Of a DNA stretch of 64,000 nt, positions 22,301 to 32,525 are shown piece after piece. The notes beneath the pieces are model-generated. The model ran no database searches, had not been told where the DNA came from, and saw nothing but the letters and a program-made list of their open reading frames with translations. The translations under genes and the position numbers were made by a program. This stretch comes from Aquatica leii. Taxonomy: Eukaryota; Arthropoda; Insecta; Coleoptera; Lampyridae. Location of the stretch: the NCBI GenBank assembly GCA_035610365.1, contig CM069433.1, forward strand, positions 55,728,487 through 55,792,486, in the 5' to 3' direction. Positions within the stretch are counted from its first letter, which is position 1. Every line of letters begins with the position of its first letter.

Positions 22301-25085
22301 TTACTTTTAGCCACTAAATAACTGACAAGTTATAAAAACATCAAAAATTCTTAATCCAAATATTATAAAATTTTTATTTATTGGTTTGACGATGATTGCA
22401 AAATATATATAAAACAACAGCTTTAAAAACTTGTACAAACAACTCAACACTACAATCTATTCTTACAAAATATTTAAATCGTAGAAATAGCACATATCAA
22501 TCTTCAATAAAAACTGAAAACCGATTGAAATACACAAATGATGTTTGTAAGCTTTTAGAGTTTTGGGCAGTCAAAAACTGCCCACTTTGTTATATTATAA
22601 TTTTGTTGTCATGCGTGTTTTTGTTTGTGGAAAACAATTTTTGCATCATTTATGTTCAAATGCTAACAGACAGCAGCGTTTTTTCTACATTTTTAATTGT
22701 GTAGTCTTTTTTTTTATGTCGGTTATTTAAGTATTTGATGACGATACAGTCGCGTTTACAAAAATTCATTTTTGTATGCTTATTTACTTTTCTTTATGTA
22801 AATTAATGCAATTATAATGTGCTTTAGTATTTAATTACAAGTGAATTGGAGGATGCTGTTTTCGCCGTAATCTGTTTTTTCTTAATTTTGTGAACGTATA
22901 GATCATGTTAAAAATGCCATAAACACGTAGGATGTGTACTAAACACAATTACTTATTTTTTTTAGTACAGAACACCTTACAGCATCAGATTGCACATACA
23001 GTCGATAATTAAATAAAGAGTAAGTGTATCTGAGTGTGTCTTGCTTCATTAGTCTGTCTGAGTGATTTTTGTTGTCTTATGTCTTAATTTAAAAATTGTT
23101 AATAGTGGAATTTTATCTCTAACTCTAATGTAGTGTACCTGAAATCCTTGTTAAACCAGTAAAATCATTCTAAAACAGAAACCACAATAAATGTTTTTTG
23201 TTTGTACTTATCAAAGTTATTTAAATATGCAAAAATTATTGACATGTTTTTCTCGTACAATGTTCAAAAAAGTTAGCTAGCGTATTTTTCCATGTTACAA
23301 TGTTTTCATAATTTTTAAATTATTGATATTAACTACCAGTAAACAAAAAAGACTAGTTGAAGACGATACGTAATTTGATGTTAATCTTAGCTGTTTTAAA
23401 GACTTGATGATAAAGTAAATTGAAAACAAAAAACAGGTACTTGCAAAACATCTAATTAAGTATCTATAAGTACTTAATTTGTATTGTTACGGTAAGAACC
23501 TAAACCTGCAGCAGGCTGCGATCATTTAACAGTAATTTAATCACCCCAAAGAAGCAACCACGGCTCAGAACTTCGGAGAGTTAGTCGTAGATGTGTAACA
23601 AATAAGATTATATGGTGACTAAAAGAACGATAAAAAAGGCAAAATATGTACTACAGATACCCGTTTACACCTTAAAACGCTTACAGTAGATAACAAAAAT
23701 TTAAAAACGAGTATATTTATTTCAACAATAACATAACAGGTTAAAAACGAATAGAATAAGAAATATTTAACAACTAATATCGTAGTACAACTTGAAATGT
23801 GCCTTTTACTGTAAAAGGAAATACATAGTTTTTATTGCAGTTTTAGTCCATAGTAAACGAAGTTAGAATTAGGTACAAAGTGCAAATGATTAAGAATGTG
23901 GTTTAGCTATGTTACATTAATAGTGCTTAGTCAAGTGAAAAGTAAACGTGTATGAGGGGTAAGAAAGCAGACACGAGTGTGAAAAGTCGGTGGGGAGGTG
24001 GTGGCTAAGTGGGAGCCAAAGGTGGAAGTTTGTGAGAGTAATCCTTTAGCTTCTTTAAGCGATAGATTAAAGTTGTTCTATTTATAAGTGACCGAGCCAT
24101 GTCATTTAAGACTTTTTTTGTCCTCATTTATATCACATTTTTTTGCTTTTTTTTATAATTTTGGACTATTTTTTAAACTGAAAACATGAACAGTAAGAAT
24201 AATGTAATCTTAATTTTGAAAATAGCTGCGCAAATTATGAAGAAGTACATTAGACACGTAAACGGAGCGGTTTTGACATGTCAAATCTACCCCGCCATTA
24301 TTATGTCAAATTACCTCACTGTGGTTAGTAAACAAATTTTATTTGAAAACATGTAAAAAATAAAAAAACCACAGTTTATTTTTGATGCATTATCACTAGT
24401 AGTTGTGATAATTTTCACGCATACAATAATATAAAGTTTTAGGACTTACTTATACTAATTTCGTTCGACCAAAAATTTGTTATTCAACATCTGCATAAAT
24501 CGTCAAAGCCTGCATTAAACACAAAATAAAACAAAATAAACCCAACAGGTTAGATTCTTCTTATGGGTACCAACCCCCTAACTTAACATTTTACCGGTAT
24601 TTTTGAAAGAGGCAAATATGCCGCTGTCAAATGTGCCCCGCAATCCCTTACCTAAGTATCTCAAAAGAAAAGAAAAAAACTAACTATATATTGATGTACT
24701 TACTTCAAAAATGGTTGTTTTTAAAACTTTTGTCATGTTTTGACTTCATTTTTGTCGCAGCATGTATCTATAAACATTCAAAAAAAGTTTGTCGTTTGCT
24801 AGAATTACCAATACAATTACAAACAAATGAATTAACAATATAAATAACATACAAGCGTCTTTGTGCTTTCATGAAAAAAAAATCAAGTCAATAACTCAAA
24901 AACCTTTTAAAGTATGACAATGTAGATATTGAATAAAAAATATATTTTTTAAGATAATCAACGTTTGATATTTTTCCGCAATAAACAAGTCGTGCCTTAT
25001 AGAAAAATGTCGTGAATTGCCATTTTATATTTAGAATTCTTCACTCACTTAAACTTATATAGTTTGATGTGGTTTAATTGAATCA
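19322..25085. other. Long AT-rich interval, no gene recognised
   Basis: Open frames here (up to about 105 codons at 19960-20277 minus and 102 codons at 22396-22704 plus) show no motif, no codon-use signal and no neighbours supporting them. Minor structures: a perfect 7-bp hairpin GGGCAGT-CAAAA-ACTGCCC at 22565-22583; a purine-rich stretch near 23950-24040; and a 19-bp direct repeat (16/19 identical) at 24280-24298 and 24626-24644 that may mark the ends of a short element. Nothing else could be supported. Confidence 0.5.
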
Positions 25086-25930
25086 AAAACAATTTAGTGT
25101 TTGTTGTAATGAGTTTTAAAGTGAACCCACAGCACTAAACGATGATCTTAAAGATGTGCGACGAAAGTCATCAACGAAAATGGATGAAAAGTCGAGCCAA
25201 ATCCTAAAATCTCTGCTCATGAAATCCTGTCTGTATTAAACTATCGAAAAGCTTTTGACAAAATGGTTACCAAAAATGTTGACCGACCAACACAAAATGA
25301 AAAGAATGGCGACTGCAATGGAACTTCAACCCGGTAACGCCAGGAAAATATATTTTTACAGTGTGTAGTTACAGGAGAGGATACCAGGATACACCAGCAT
25401 AACCCCAAAATAAAAAAGACTCGATGCCGTGGAAGCATATGAGTTCTCCAACACCAAAAAAGACAATGGCAACTGCGTTCTGGGATATGCAAGGCACTTT
25501 GCCCATAACCGGAAATGGCAATGAACAGCGATATTTATTGTCAAACTGTTGAACAACTACACGAAGCCATTCGACAAAAACCAATATAAAGATTAACGAA
25601 AAGAGGTTGTTACGCGACAATGCAAGACCACACACTTCAAAACAGGCAATGGTTTGGTTTTAGAAACACAATTTGAAAGCTATTGTCAATCCGACCTTTG
25701 ACACCTTCTGATTTTTAGTTGTTTAGACCGTTAAAAACTCATTTGTTGGCTAAAAGATTTAGAAACGACGACGACAAACTTTAAGATAAATGCAGTTTAT
25801 TTAGAAGTTTGAATCGCTTCTTTTACGAAGAGGCTATACTTTATTTCTTGCTGGGGTAAACGTCTTCACAATAACGGTGATTATGTTGAAAAAGAGTTAA
25901 TAATTTGCGTTTTTACTTAGTTTATGTTTG
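25086..25930 (+). pseudogene. mariner transposase relic (DD34D type)
   Basis: Recognisable in order: LTKWLPKMLTDQHKMKRMA (the W-V-P-K-x-L-T block); VVTGEDTRIHQHNP, the first catalytic block, where the usual GDET reads GEDT; SGICKAL..., the FWD block in frameshifted form; QTVEQLHEAIRQKP; RDNARPHTSKQAMVWF with the second Asp; TPSDF.LFRPLKTHLLAKRF, the third Asp block of SPDL.PSDYHLF; then FYEEAILYF and the GDYVEK-like tail. Stops are numerous. TIRs were not identified. The transposase would have cut and pasted its element at TA sites; this copy is inactive. Confidence 0.85.
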
Positions 25931-26519
25931 ATTTCTATAAATAAAGTAGTCTGTCTGTGATTCACAAATGTAGAACAAGACATCTCTATATTTATTTAGT
26001 ATTAATTTGGCTTCACTTATAAAATATTTTTTGTTGCTCACTTCTTGTCGTCATAGCTAATTATACTATCATCATCTCTCTTTAATGCTTAGCATTTAAT
26101 TTACAATAAACAAAATAATAAAATCGTATTTCAATAAAATAATGGAACAGTGTTAAATAATTGAAGTTTTATCATGTACAAAAATATGTGTGCATTTGGT
26201 GCCATATAACGCCAAATAAAAAAATAATTATAACAATACATTAAATTTCTTTAAAAAGGTATGAGCTGTATTGTTTCCAAATTTTATATTATTTGGATCC
26301 GGAATTATATATTTATGACATGCAAAACTTAAAAAACTATTGTACATCTAATATGCATATTTAGCAGCAGTTAATAGAACATAGAAAAGTTCTTCCTGAT
26401 GGTTGAGGTAAACATAAAAATTGTCCTCAAACATTGTCAGATGCTACTAAAACTAAGGTGCATGAACGCAAGGCAGAGAATCGGATTATTCCTTTAGAAG
26501 CTCTAGTAAGCTTTATTTG
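25931..26519. other. Interval without recognised gene
   Basis: AT-rich sequence downstream of the mariner relic, including the end of that element, whose right TIR I could not identify. No coding homology seen. Confidence 0.45.
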
Positions 26520-27110
26520 ACTGATGAACTAGATACGAAAAAACGGCATATCTGAAAAAGTATAACAATAGAAACATGGCTTTAACAAAAAATACAAGCA
26601 AAGATTCCTGTATGTATGTATCTGGCAATTGAGAGTTGTAGAATCAAACCAAATCCTTTTCAAGTTATCAGATGTAACCAAGATATGTTCAAGGACTGGA
26701 CAAAGTTTTTCACAAATTTCAGAACTTACAAGCCATAGCTTGCAGTGCTTTCCAGGTCTATTAGAGAAATCCAAATTACATTAAGTAAACCTAAACTTCG
26801 TTTTTATAGAACAAACTGCAATGGGTGTTGGTAAAGCACAGTACTTATTTTGCAAACTGTCAAGTATTGAAAAAAGCTACTAACCAATAATGCTCTTAGT
26901 GCTAACGGTAACAACAACCAAGTAGTAGTATTTTTTCTTCCTGCTCAGTTAACATATTTGGCGGCAATTCATATTCCGACACAGAAATGGGGAAACTTTC
27001 AGTTAAGACATAATTATGTGTTTCATAATATCGAGATTACCTTTCAGTTTTTAAAAAGATTTGTTTTACGTGTAGAGCTTAAGAAGTTCTATCTCTCTAA
27101 CAGTGTGCTA
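26520..27110 (+). pseudogene. Unassigned transposon-like coding relic
   Basis: The plus strand gives a mostly open stretch (about 26540-27110) with few stops: IKPNPFQVIRCNQDMFKDW then TKFFTNFRTYK, later RSIREIQIT, KPKLRFYRTNCNG and KWGNF. It resembles, from memory, a conserved module of unassigned insect transposon proteins, but I cannot name the family. Stops after ETWL and YKP show it is broken. It could be chance openness; this is a weak call. Confidence 0.3.
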
Positions 27111-27927
27111 GATAATGACGATTAGTTGTTTTGTTAATAATTATAGCTTAATAGCTGTTGGCAGCTACAGAACACCCTTGTTGTTATCAGCACAAATTGT
27201 TGCACATCTGTTTAATAGATACATATACACAAAATAAATAATAAACTAAATACAGCCCGCGCACTCAAAGAATGCCTCGTGTCGCGCATGGATGTTCATG
27301 CATTTGGCCACACTCGTTAACGCAATAGCGACTAAAAGCATTACCAGTGGTATCGATGTCGCGTTTTCAATTATTCGTCACCAAATCACAAGAAATTTTA
27401 AAATATTTTATTTATTGTTATTATTGAACTATGTTAACATTTATAAAATAAAAAAATATCCACGTTGACGAATCATAAATTTTTTATTTGAATTACAAAT
27501 GAATACACAACAGTTTAATCGATTATGAAAATCAAAAAAGTATAAGTTTGATTTTTAATTATAGAAACAGAATAGGCTGTATTTTAAGAGTATTATTCAG
27601 GTTTCTTTGACAGAATCACAGTTGAAAGCGAACTAACTAATAAAAACCTTTTTAAATATTTGCTAATCTTTTGTTAATGCATTAAGGAATGTCAAGAATC
27701 AGGATTTCTTTAATGAGAATTTAAGCAAATGCCATTAGCATTACATACCCCGCAAACTACTTATTTATTTTACTATTGTGAATGTATTTGTTGTTTATAC
27801 ATATTTCTCTAATAAATTTGAGAATTATGAGCTTTAAAATTTTGAAAATAAAATTTACATAGGACACAAAATGGTTCACTGTCGTTTTGTTGCAATAATT
27901 GTAATAAAGTTAAATTAACAAACACGT

Positions 27928-28240
27928 TGTAGGCAAATTTTAGTTTTTAGTATTTTATGTAAACGTGACAACAACGCATGAATATGACAACAACGAACGG
28001 TGTCGGTAAAGTAGGGAGTTAAGATTGATGGTTGTTGAGTTGGAAAAAGATTATGCTGATCATATGTTATGAACAAGAATTATTATGTATCTTATTATGT
28101 GTTAAGAAAGCGTGGTAAGAAAGGACGCATTTAGTTAAGAAGAAAAATGGCGGTCCGATTATGTCTCAATTAGATATTTTAAGAAATATACAGTATAAAC
28201 ACAAAGAAAGTATTTTTATGAAATTGAACGCCCATCCACA
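27928..28240 (+). repeat. 5' LTR of the Gypsy element
   Basis: 313 bp, starting TGTAGGCAAATT and ending CGCCCATCCACA. It is nearly identical to the 3' LTR. It would carry the promoter and the RNA start and end signals; no clear TATA box is visible. The preceding 4 bases ACGT are the target duplication. Confidence 0.95.
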
Positions 28241-28244
28241 GAAT

Positions 28245-28257
28245 TCAGAAGTGGGAT
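28245..28257 (+). promoter_or_regulatory. Candidate tRNA-Leu primer-binding site
   Basis: Four bases after the 5' LTR, TCAGAAGTGGGAT equals the complement of the 3' acceptor and T-arm region of insect tRNA-Leu(CAG) as I recall it (tRNA ending ATCCCACTTCTGAC-ACCA). It matches 10 of 13 positions of the complement of the tRNA-Leu(UAA) found at 40228-40311. The last bases of the tRNA (CCA end) do not pair with GAAT at 28241-28244, which is atypical for a primer site, so the call is tentative. Confidence 0.6.
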
Positions 28258-28315
28258 ATGAAATACACGCAAGGTACGATCGTTAAGATTAAATTAGATT
28301 TACTTTAAGAAAACA

Positions 28316-28903
28316 ATGGCGCAACACGAGGAAAGCGAATCTGTTCAGATGACGATGGAAGAGATCATAGCCACCACGATAAAAGCTATTAACCTGAACA
28401 ATGAAGAACGAAAAGGTTCTAGATTATCACATGCGGAACTTTCGGCGTTATTGCCAATATTTTCTGGCATGAATGATGATGCATTAGAATGGGTGAATAA
28501 AGTCGATTTGATCAAGAATACATACGGAGTGGACGATGATGTGATAAAGATTATGGCCATTGGAAAGTTTGAAGGGCACTGCTTGAGATGGTTCCACTCA
28601 AAATCGGAATACATCTCTTTGTCGTGGGAAGATTTGAAACAACGACTGTGTGCATTCTTTGAGAGCCGACCATCGAAGTTAAGAGCTATGAAAGAGTTTG
28701 AGTTACGACGATGGCGAAAAAAAGAAGATTTTTCAACATATTTTTATGAAAAAGTAGTGCTGGGAAACCATGCTAGGATGAACGAAACAGATATGTTAGA
28801 ATATCTGATAGATGGAATACACGATAAGCAATTACGAAACCAGGCCCGAATGGCAAGATTTTCAACGATTGAGGAAATGTTGGAGACGATGAAACTCCAG
28901 TAG
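28316..28903 (+). CDS. gag: Gypsy element gag (capsid part)
   Basis: 195 codons from an ATG 75 bases after the 5' LTR. The N-terminal 40 residues are acidic to neutral. They are followed by LPIFSGMNDDALEWVNKVD, then LRWFHSKSEYISLSWEDLKQ and FELRRWRKKEDFSTYFYEKV, the capsid fold typical of Ty3/Gypsy gag (F.G....W......, W..LK..F, L....Q...S...Y). It ends ARFSTIEEMLETMKLQ-stop. The nucleocapsid zinc knuckles are missing from this frame; they lie just downstream in the -1 (pol) frame. Gag would assemble the virus-like particle in the cytoplasm. Either a programmed -1 shift or a one-base mutation separates the capsid from the nucleocapsid. Confidence 0.85.
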   Translation: MAQHEESESVQMTMEEIIATTIKAINLNNEERKGSRLSHAELSALLPIFSGMNDDALEWVNKVDLIKNTYGVDDDVIKIMAIGKFEGHCLRWFHSKSEYISLSWEDLKQRLCAFFESRPSKLRAMKEFELRRWRKKEDFSTYFYEKVVLGNHARMNETDMLEYLIDGIHDKQLRNQARMARFSTIEEMLETMKLQ

Positions 28904-31900
28904 CGAAACGTGAAGATAATAAGAGTGAATATTTAAGTAACCAGCAAGAGGGTCATCAACATGATACGAGACGATGCTTTAACTGCAATAGGTCAGGGCA
29001 CATCATCAAAGACTGCAGGTTACCAAGACGAGAAAGAGGCAGTTGTTTTAGATGCGGAACTATGGGTCATATGGCGACGCAATGTTCCAAACGACCACAA
29101 GTTAAGCCAGATACAACAACACCGGAAAGTACGACGCATTTGGTCGAGATTCGTAAGTTAAGCAAACCTTATTATTTGAACATAAAATTTGACGTTTATG
29201 ATAAATGTGAAAATGTTATATGTTACAATCTAAAGGCATTAGTTGACTCAGGTAGTCCGGTTAGCATAATTAGAGAAGGTTACGTACCTAGCACGGAAAT
29301 TAATATAGACGTTAATCAAAGTTTAAACTTGACTGGTATAAACGGATCAAAATTAGATATAAGAGGGACATTTCAAAAGTGTGTAAATATAAATGAATTA
29401 GAGTTAAATGTAAATTTTTTAGTTGTTGAAGACAATACTATTATGTGTAGCTGTATTTTAGGTAGAGATTTCTTTAGTGAAAACGAACTAATTGTAGAAT
29501 TAAGAAGTGATAACATTAAAATAAGTAAGAATGAGTCGAATGATGATGTAAAAGATTGTACTTATCGGAATGAAAGTGATAGTAATGACATATTAAATAT
29601 TAATCATATTGCAGAGGGTGAACGTGATGAATTAAAGTTCGGAAACATTGCAGATTGTAAATCCAAACAAGCTGTTGTAGCAATTTATGACAAATACATA
29701 TATGAATTTGGTAGTTACGAAAAATCGTCTGAGGTTGAGATGAATATTAGAGTTAATAATGATAGACCTATTGCTTTTGGACCGCGTCGAATTTCATTTC
29801 GTGATAGGGAAAAATTGCAATTACTTTTAGGTGACTTGTTAGAGAGGAAACTTATTAGGCCAAGCGTTTCCGAGTATGCTAGTCCAATAGTCCTTGTCAA
29901 AAAGAAGAATGATGAGTTACGGTTATGTGTTGATTACCGCGAATTGAATAAAATTACGACGCAAGAAAATTTTCCAACACCTTTGATCGAAGATCAAATT
30001 GATAAATTACGCGGTAAAAATTATTTTTCGAGATTAGATTTACGCAACGGATTTTATCACGTTAAGATGAATGATGAGTCTATAAAATATACATCGTTTA
30101 TAACCCCATTAGGCCAATATGAATTTTTAAGAGTACCGTTTGGACTGAAGAATTCAGGTAGAGTTTTCCAGAGATTCATTTGGAACATATTTATGGAATT
30201 ATTACAAACTGACGAAATTTTGATCTTTATCGATGATGTATTAGTAGCAACAAATACCTTAGAACGACATATCACTGTATTAAAAGAAATTTTTAAATTA
30301 GCAGCTACATATAAGTTAGAATTTAGGTTAGATAAGTGTGAATTCATAACGGATGAAATTTGCTATTTAGGATATATAATTAAGAACAATGAATGTAGAC
30401 CAAATAGGGAAGGATTAAAAGCAGTTCAGAATTATCCGATTCCACAGAACACTCATAGTGTAAAAAGATTTGTATCGCTAGTTAGTTACTTTAGAAAATT
30501 TATTAAAGATTTTGCGACAAAGGCGAAACCGCTGTACGATTTATTAAAGAAAGATGCGGATTTTAAATTTACCGAAATCGAGTTACAAAGTTTCGAGATT
30601 TTAAAAGCGGAATTATTGTCAGATCCAATTCTTTGTATCTATTCACCATCGGTAGAAACTGAGTTACACTGCGATGCGAGCTCAGTTGGTTTTGGGGCAA
30701 TATTAATGCAAAGGCAAACGGATGATAAATTCTATCCGGTGTTTTATTTTAGTAAGAGGACTAGTCCGGCGGAGTCCAAATATCATAGTTTTGAATTAGA
30801 GTGTTTAGCGGCCGTATACGCCATAAAAAGATTTAGGATTTACTTAGAAGGGATAAAGTTTAAGATCATCACAGACTGTGATAGTTTTAAGATGACACTA
30901 GCAAAACGGGACATAAATCCCAGAATCTCCAGGTGGGCATTATTCTTACAAGAGTATGATTACACAATTGAACATAGAGTAGGGGAAAAGATGGGACATG
31001 TTGACGCGTTGAGTAGGTTAAGCCCAATTATGGTGATTGAAGAAAATTCATTAGAGCAAAATCTTGTATTCAAACAAAATTGCGATCCAGAAATTGTCAA
31101 AATTAGGGAGCAATTAGAAAAAACCGAATTGAAACACTTCGAGTTACGCAACGGGTTAGTATACCGCAAACCAAAGAACGGCGATGAAGAATCTTTGTTT
31201 TATGTACCCAAATCTATGGAACGGAATGTATTAAGATGTAGTCACGATGAATTAGGACATATAGGTTTAGGCAAAGTAAAAGAGTATGTGTTAAGAACTT
31301 ACTGGTTCCCAAGCATGACTGAAAAGATAAAAAATTATATCAGTAACTGTCTTAAATGCATTGCATATTCAGCGAAATCAGGAAGGATTGAAGGTTATTT
31401 AAACCCAATAGATAAAGGTGAATCTCCATTTCACACCCTACATATTGATCACTTAGGGCCTCTTGAAAAGACAAGCCAAGGATATAAGTTTGTGTTAGTA
31501 ATCGTCGACGCATTCAGTAAATTTATTAGGTTATTTCAATGTAAAACTACGCAAACCAGTGAGGTTATTAAGCACGTATCATCTTATTTTAGAGCTTACA
31601 GTAAACCGGTGAGGATAATTTCGGACAGAGGCACAGCATTTACATCGAACACTTTTAAGACCTTCTTAGATGAGAATCAAGTTAAGTTAACATTAATAGC
31701 TAGTCACATGCCAAGGTCAAACGGGCAAGTTGAGAGGTGTAACAGAACCATAGTGCCTATGTTGGCGAAACTGGCGCCAGAAATAGACAGGTGGACAGAA
31801 GTATTAAGTAAAGTGGAATTTTGTATAAATAACACAATGAACAGATCGATAGGTACAACTCCAGCTAGACTATTATTTGGAACTGATCAGTTAGGCGAAG

Positions 31901-32304
31901 TAGAGGATCCGATAAAAATATTTTTAGAAGGAGATCGGGACAAGAATGAAAGTTTGGAACAATTACGTGAAAAAGCGGTTACGATAAACAGAAGGGTGCA
32001 AGAACAAAATAAACGAAATTTTGATAAACGAAGAAAACCTAGTAAAATTTATAAATTGGGCGACATCGTCATGGTTCAAAACATTGATACGTCCCAAGGT
32101 AATAAAAAATTAACACCAAAATTTAAAGGGCCATATGAGATAAAATGCGTACACGATAGGGAAAGATATGTAGTAGGAGACATTAAGGGTTTCCAAATCT
32201 CACAAACACCTTATGAGTCTATATATTCACCAGAGCAAATTAAACTTTATGATAATATGGATGATTCAGATATGCTTCTCGAATCTGACGATGAACAAAA
32301 ATAA
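28873..32304 (+). CDS. pol: Gypsy element nucleocapsid-pol: protease, RT, RNase H, integrase
   Basis: The frame is open from 28873 (after an in-frame TGA at 28870-28872) to the TAA at 32304. The first ATG is at 29062, giving 1,080 residues, used for numbering here. Two CCHC knuckles precede or overlap it: CFNC..GH...DC (28975-29016) and CFRC..GH...QC (29044-29095). Protease has VDSGS at 61-65. RT has VDYRELN, the LDLRNGFYHV block and the catalytic FIDD at 389-392. RNase H starts at D538 (HCDASSVGFG). Integrase has an HHCC finger followed by D796, D855 and E891 (35 residues between the last two). No internal stop. The C-terminus is acidic (DDSDMLLESDDEQK). Overlap with gag is 31 nt in the -1 frame. 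Confidence 0.95.
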   Translation, partial: GNVGDDETPVAKREDNKSEYLSNQQEGHQHDTRRCFNCNRSGHIIKDCRLPRRERGSCFRCGTMGHMATQCSKRPQVKPDTTTPESTTHLVEIRKLSKPYYLNIKFDVYDKCENVICYNLKALVDSGSPVSIIREGYVPSTEINIDVNQSLNLTGINGSKLDIRGTFQKCVNINELELNVNFLVVEDNTIMCSCILGRDFFSENELIVELRSDNIKISKNESNDDVKDCTYRNESDSNDILNINHIAEGERDELKFGNIADCKSKQAVVAIYDKYIYEFGSYEKSSEVEMNIRVNNDRPIAFGPRRISFRDREKLQLLLGDLLERKLIRPSVSEYASPIVLVKKKNDELRLCVDYRELNKITTQENFPTPLIEDQIDKLRGKNYFSRLDLRNGFYHVKMNDESIKYTSFITPLGQYEFLRVPFGLKNSGRVFQRFIWNIFMELLQTDEILIFIDDVLVATNTLERHITVLKEIFKLAATYKLEFRLDKCEFITDEICYLGYIIKNNECRPNREGLKAVQNYPIPQNTHSVKRFVSLVSYFRKFIKDFATKAKPLYDLLKKDADFKFTEIELQSFEILKAELLSDPILCIYSPSVETELHCDASSVGFGAILMQRQTDDKFYPVFYFSKRTSPAESKYHSFELECLAAVYAIKRFRIYLEGIKFKIITDCDSFKMTLAKRDINPRISRWALFLQEYDYTIEHRVGEKMGHVDALSRLSPIMVIEENSLEQNLVFKQNCDPEIVKIREQLEKTELKHFELRNGLVYRKPKNGDEESLFYVPKSMERNVLRCSHDELGHIGLGKVKEYVLRTYWFPSMTEKIKNYISNCLKCIAYSAKSGRIEGYLNPIDKGESPFHTLHIDHLGPLEKTSQGYKFVLVIVDAFSKFIRLFQCKTTQTSEVIKHVSSYFRAYSKPVRIISDRGTAFTSNTFKTFLDENQVKLTLIASHMPRSNGQVERCNRTIVPMLAKLAPEIDRWTEVLSKVEFCINNTMNRSIGTTPARLLFGTDQLGEVEDPIKIFLEGDRDKNESLEQLREKAVTINRRVQEQNKRNFDKRRKPSKIYKLGDIVMVQNIDTSQGNKKLTPKFKGPYEIKCVHDRERYVVGDIKGFQISQTPYESIYSPEQIKLYDNMDDSDMLLESDDEQK

Positions 32305-32525
32305 ACATTTATATTAGACGCTTGTTTGAGTTTACAATAAGAAATTTAGTATTAAGCATATTATTGATAAATAGCTATTATGAAACATATTAAATAGAAA
32401 ATTTTATGTATTAATTTGTATCACGAATCTTGTACTTTATGTATGTTTTGTTTATGTTGTTAAGTTAGGATTAAGAAAATTATGTTATACGATCAGGGAC
32501 GATCGTAGTTGTCAGGATGGCCGAC
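32305..32525 (+). promoter_or_regulatory. 3' untranslated part with tRNA-Leu-like 15-mer in place of a polypurine tract
   Basis: Between the pol stop and the 3' LTR there is no purine-rich run next to the LTR. Instead 32511-32525 reads GTCAGGATGGCCGAC. Its first 14 bases equal the 5' end of eukaryotic tRNA-Leu(CAG) as I recall it, and match 13/14 of the 5' end of the tRNA-Leu gene in this window. It directly abuts the LTR (TGTAGG at 32526). Immediately before it lies a hairpin TACGATC-agggac-GATCGTA (32488-32507); the same ACGATCGT core occurs near the 5' end at 28276-28283. Inferred role: plus-strand primer site or RNA end interaction. Confidence 0.6.

Noticed and set aside
22565..22583. GGGCAGT hairpin as a transcription terminator
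   Set aside because: Intrinsic hairpin terminators are a bacterial feature and no gene precedes it.
22396..22704. 102-codon plus-strand frame as a small membrane protein
   Set aside because: Hydrophobic tail arises from T-rich DNA; no homologue recognised and no promoter or neighbours to support it.
25241..25635. Three overlapping minus-strand frames
   Set aside because: Opposite the mariner relic, whose motifs are on the plus strand.
28345..28614. Minus-strand open frame inside gag
   Set aside because: Shadow of the gag gene; no motif, and the plus frame has clear capsid similarity.
30057..30347. Minus-strand open frame opposite the RT
   Set aside because: Shadow of pol; codon pattern follows the plus strand.
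32305..32525. env gene in the Gypsy element
   Set aside because: Only about 220 nt lie between pol and the 3' LTR, with no open frame.
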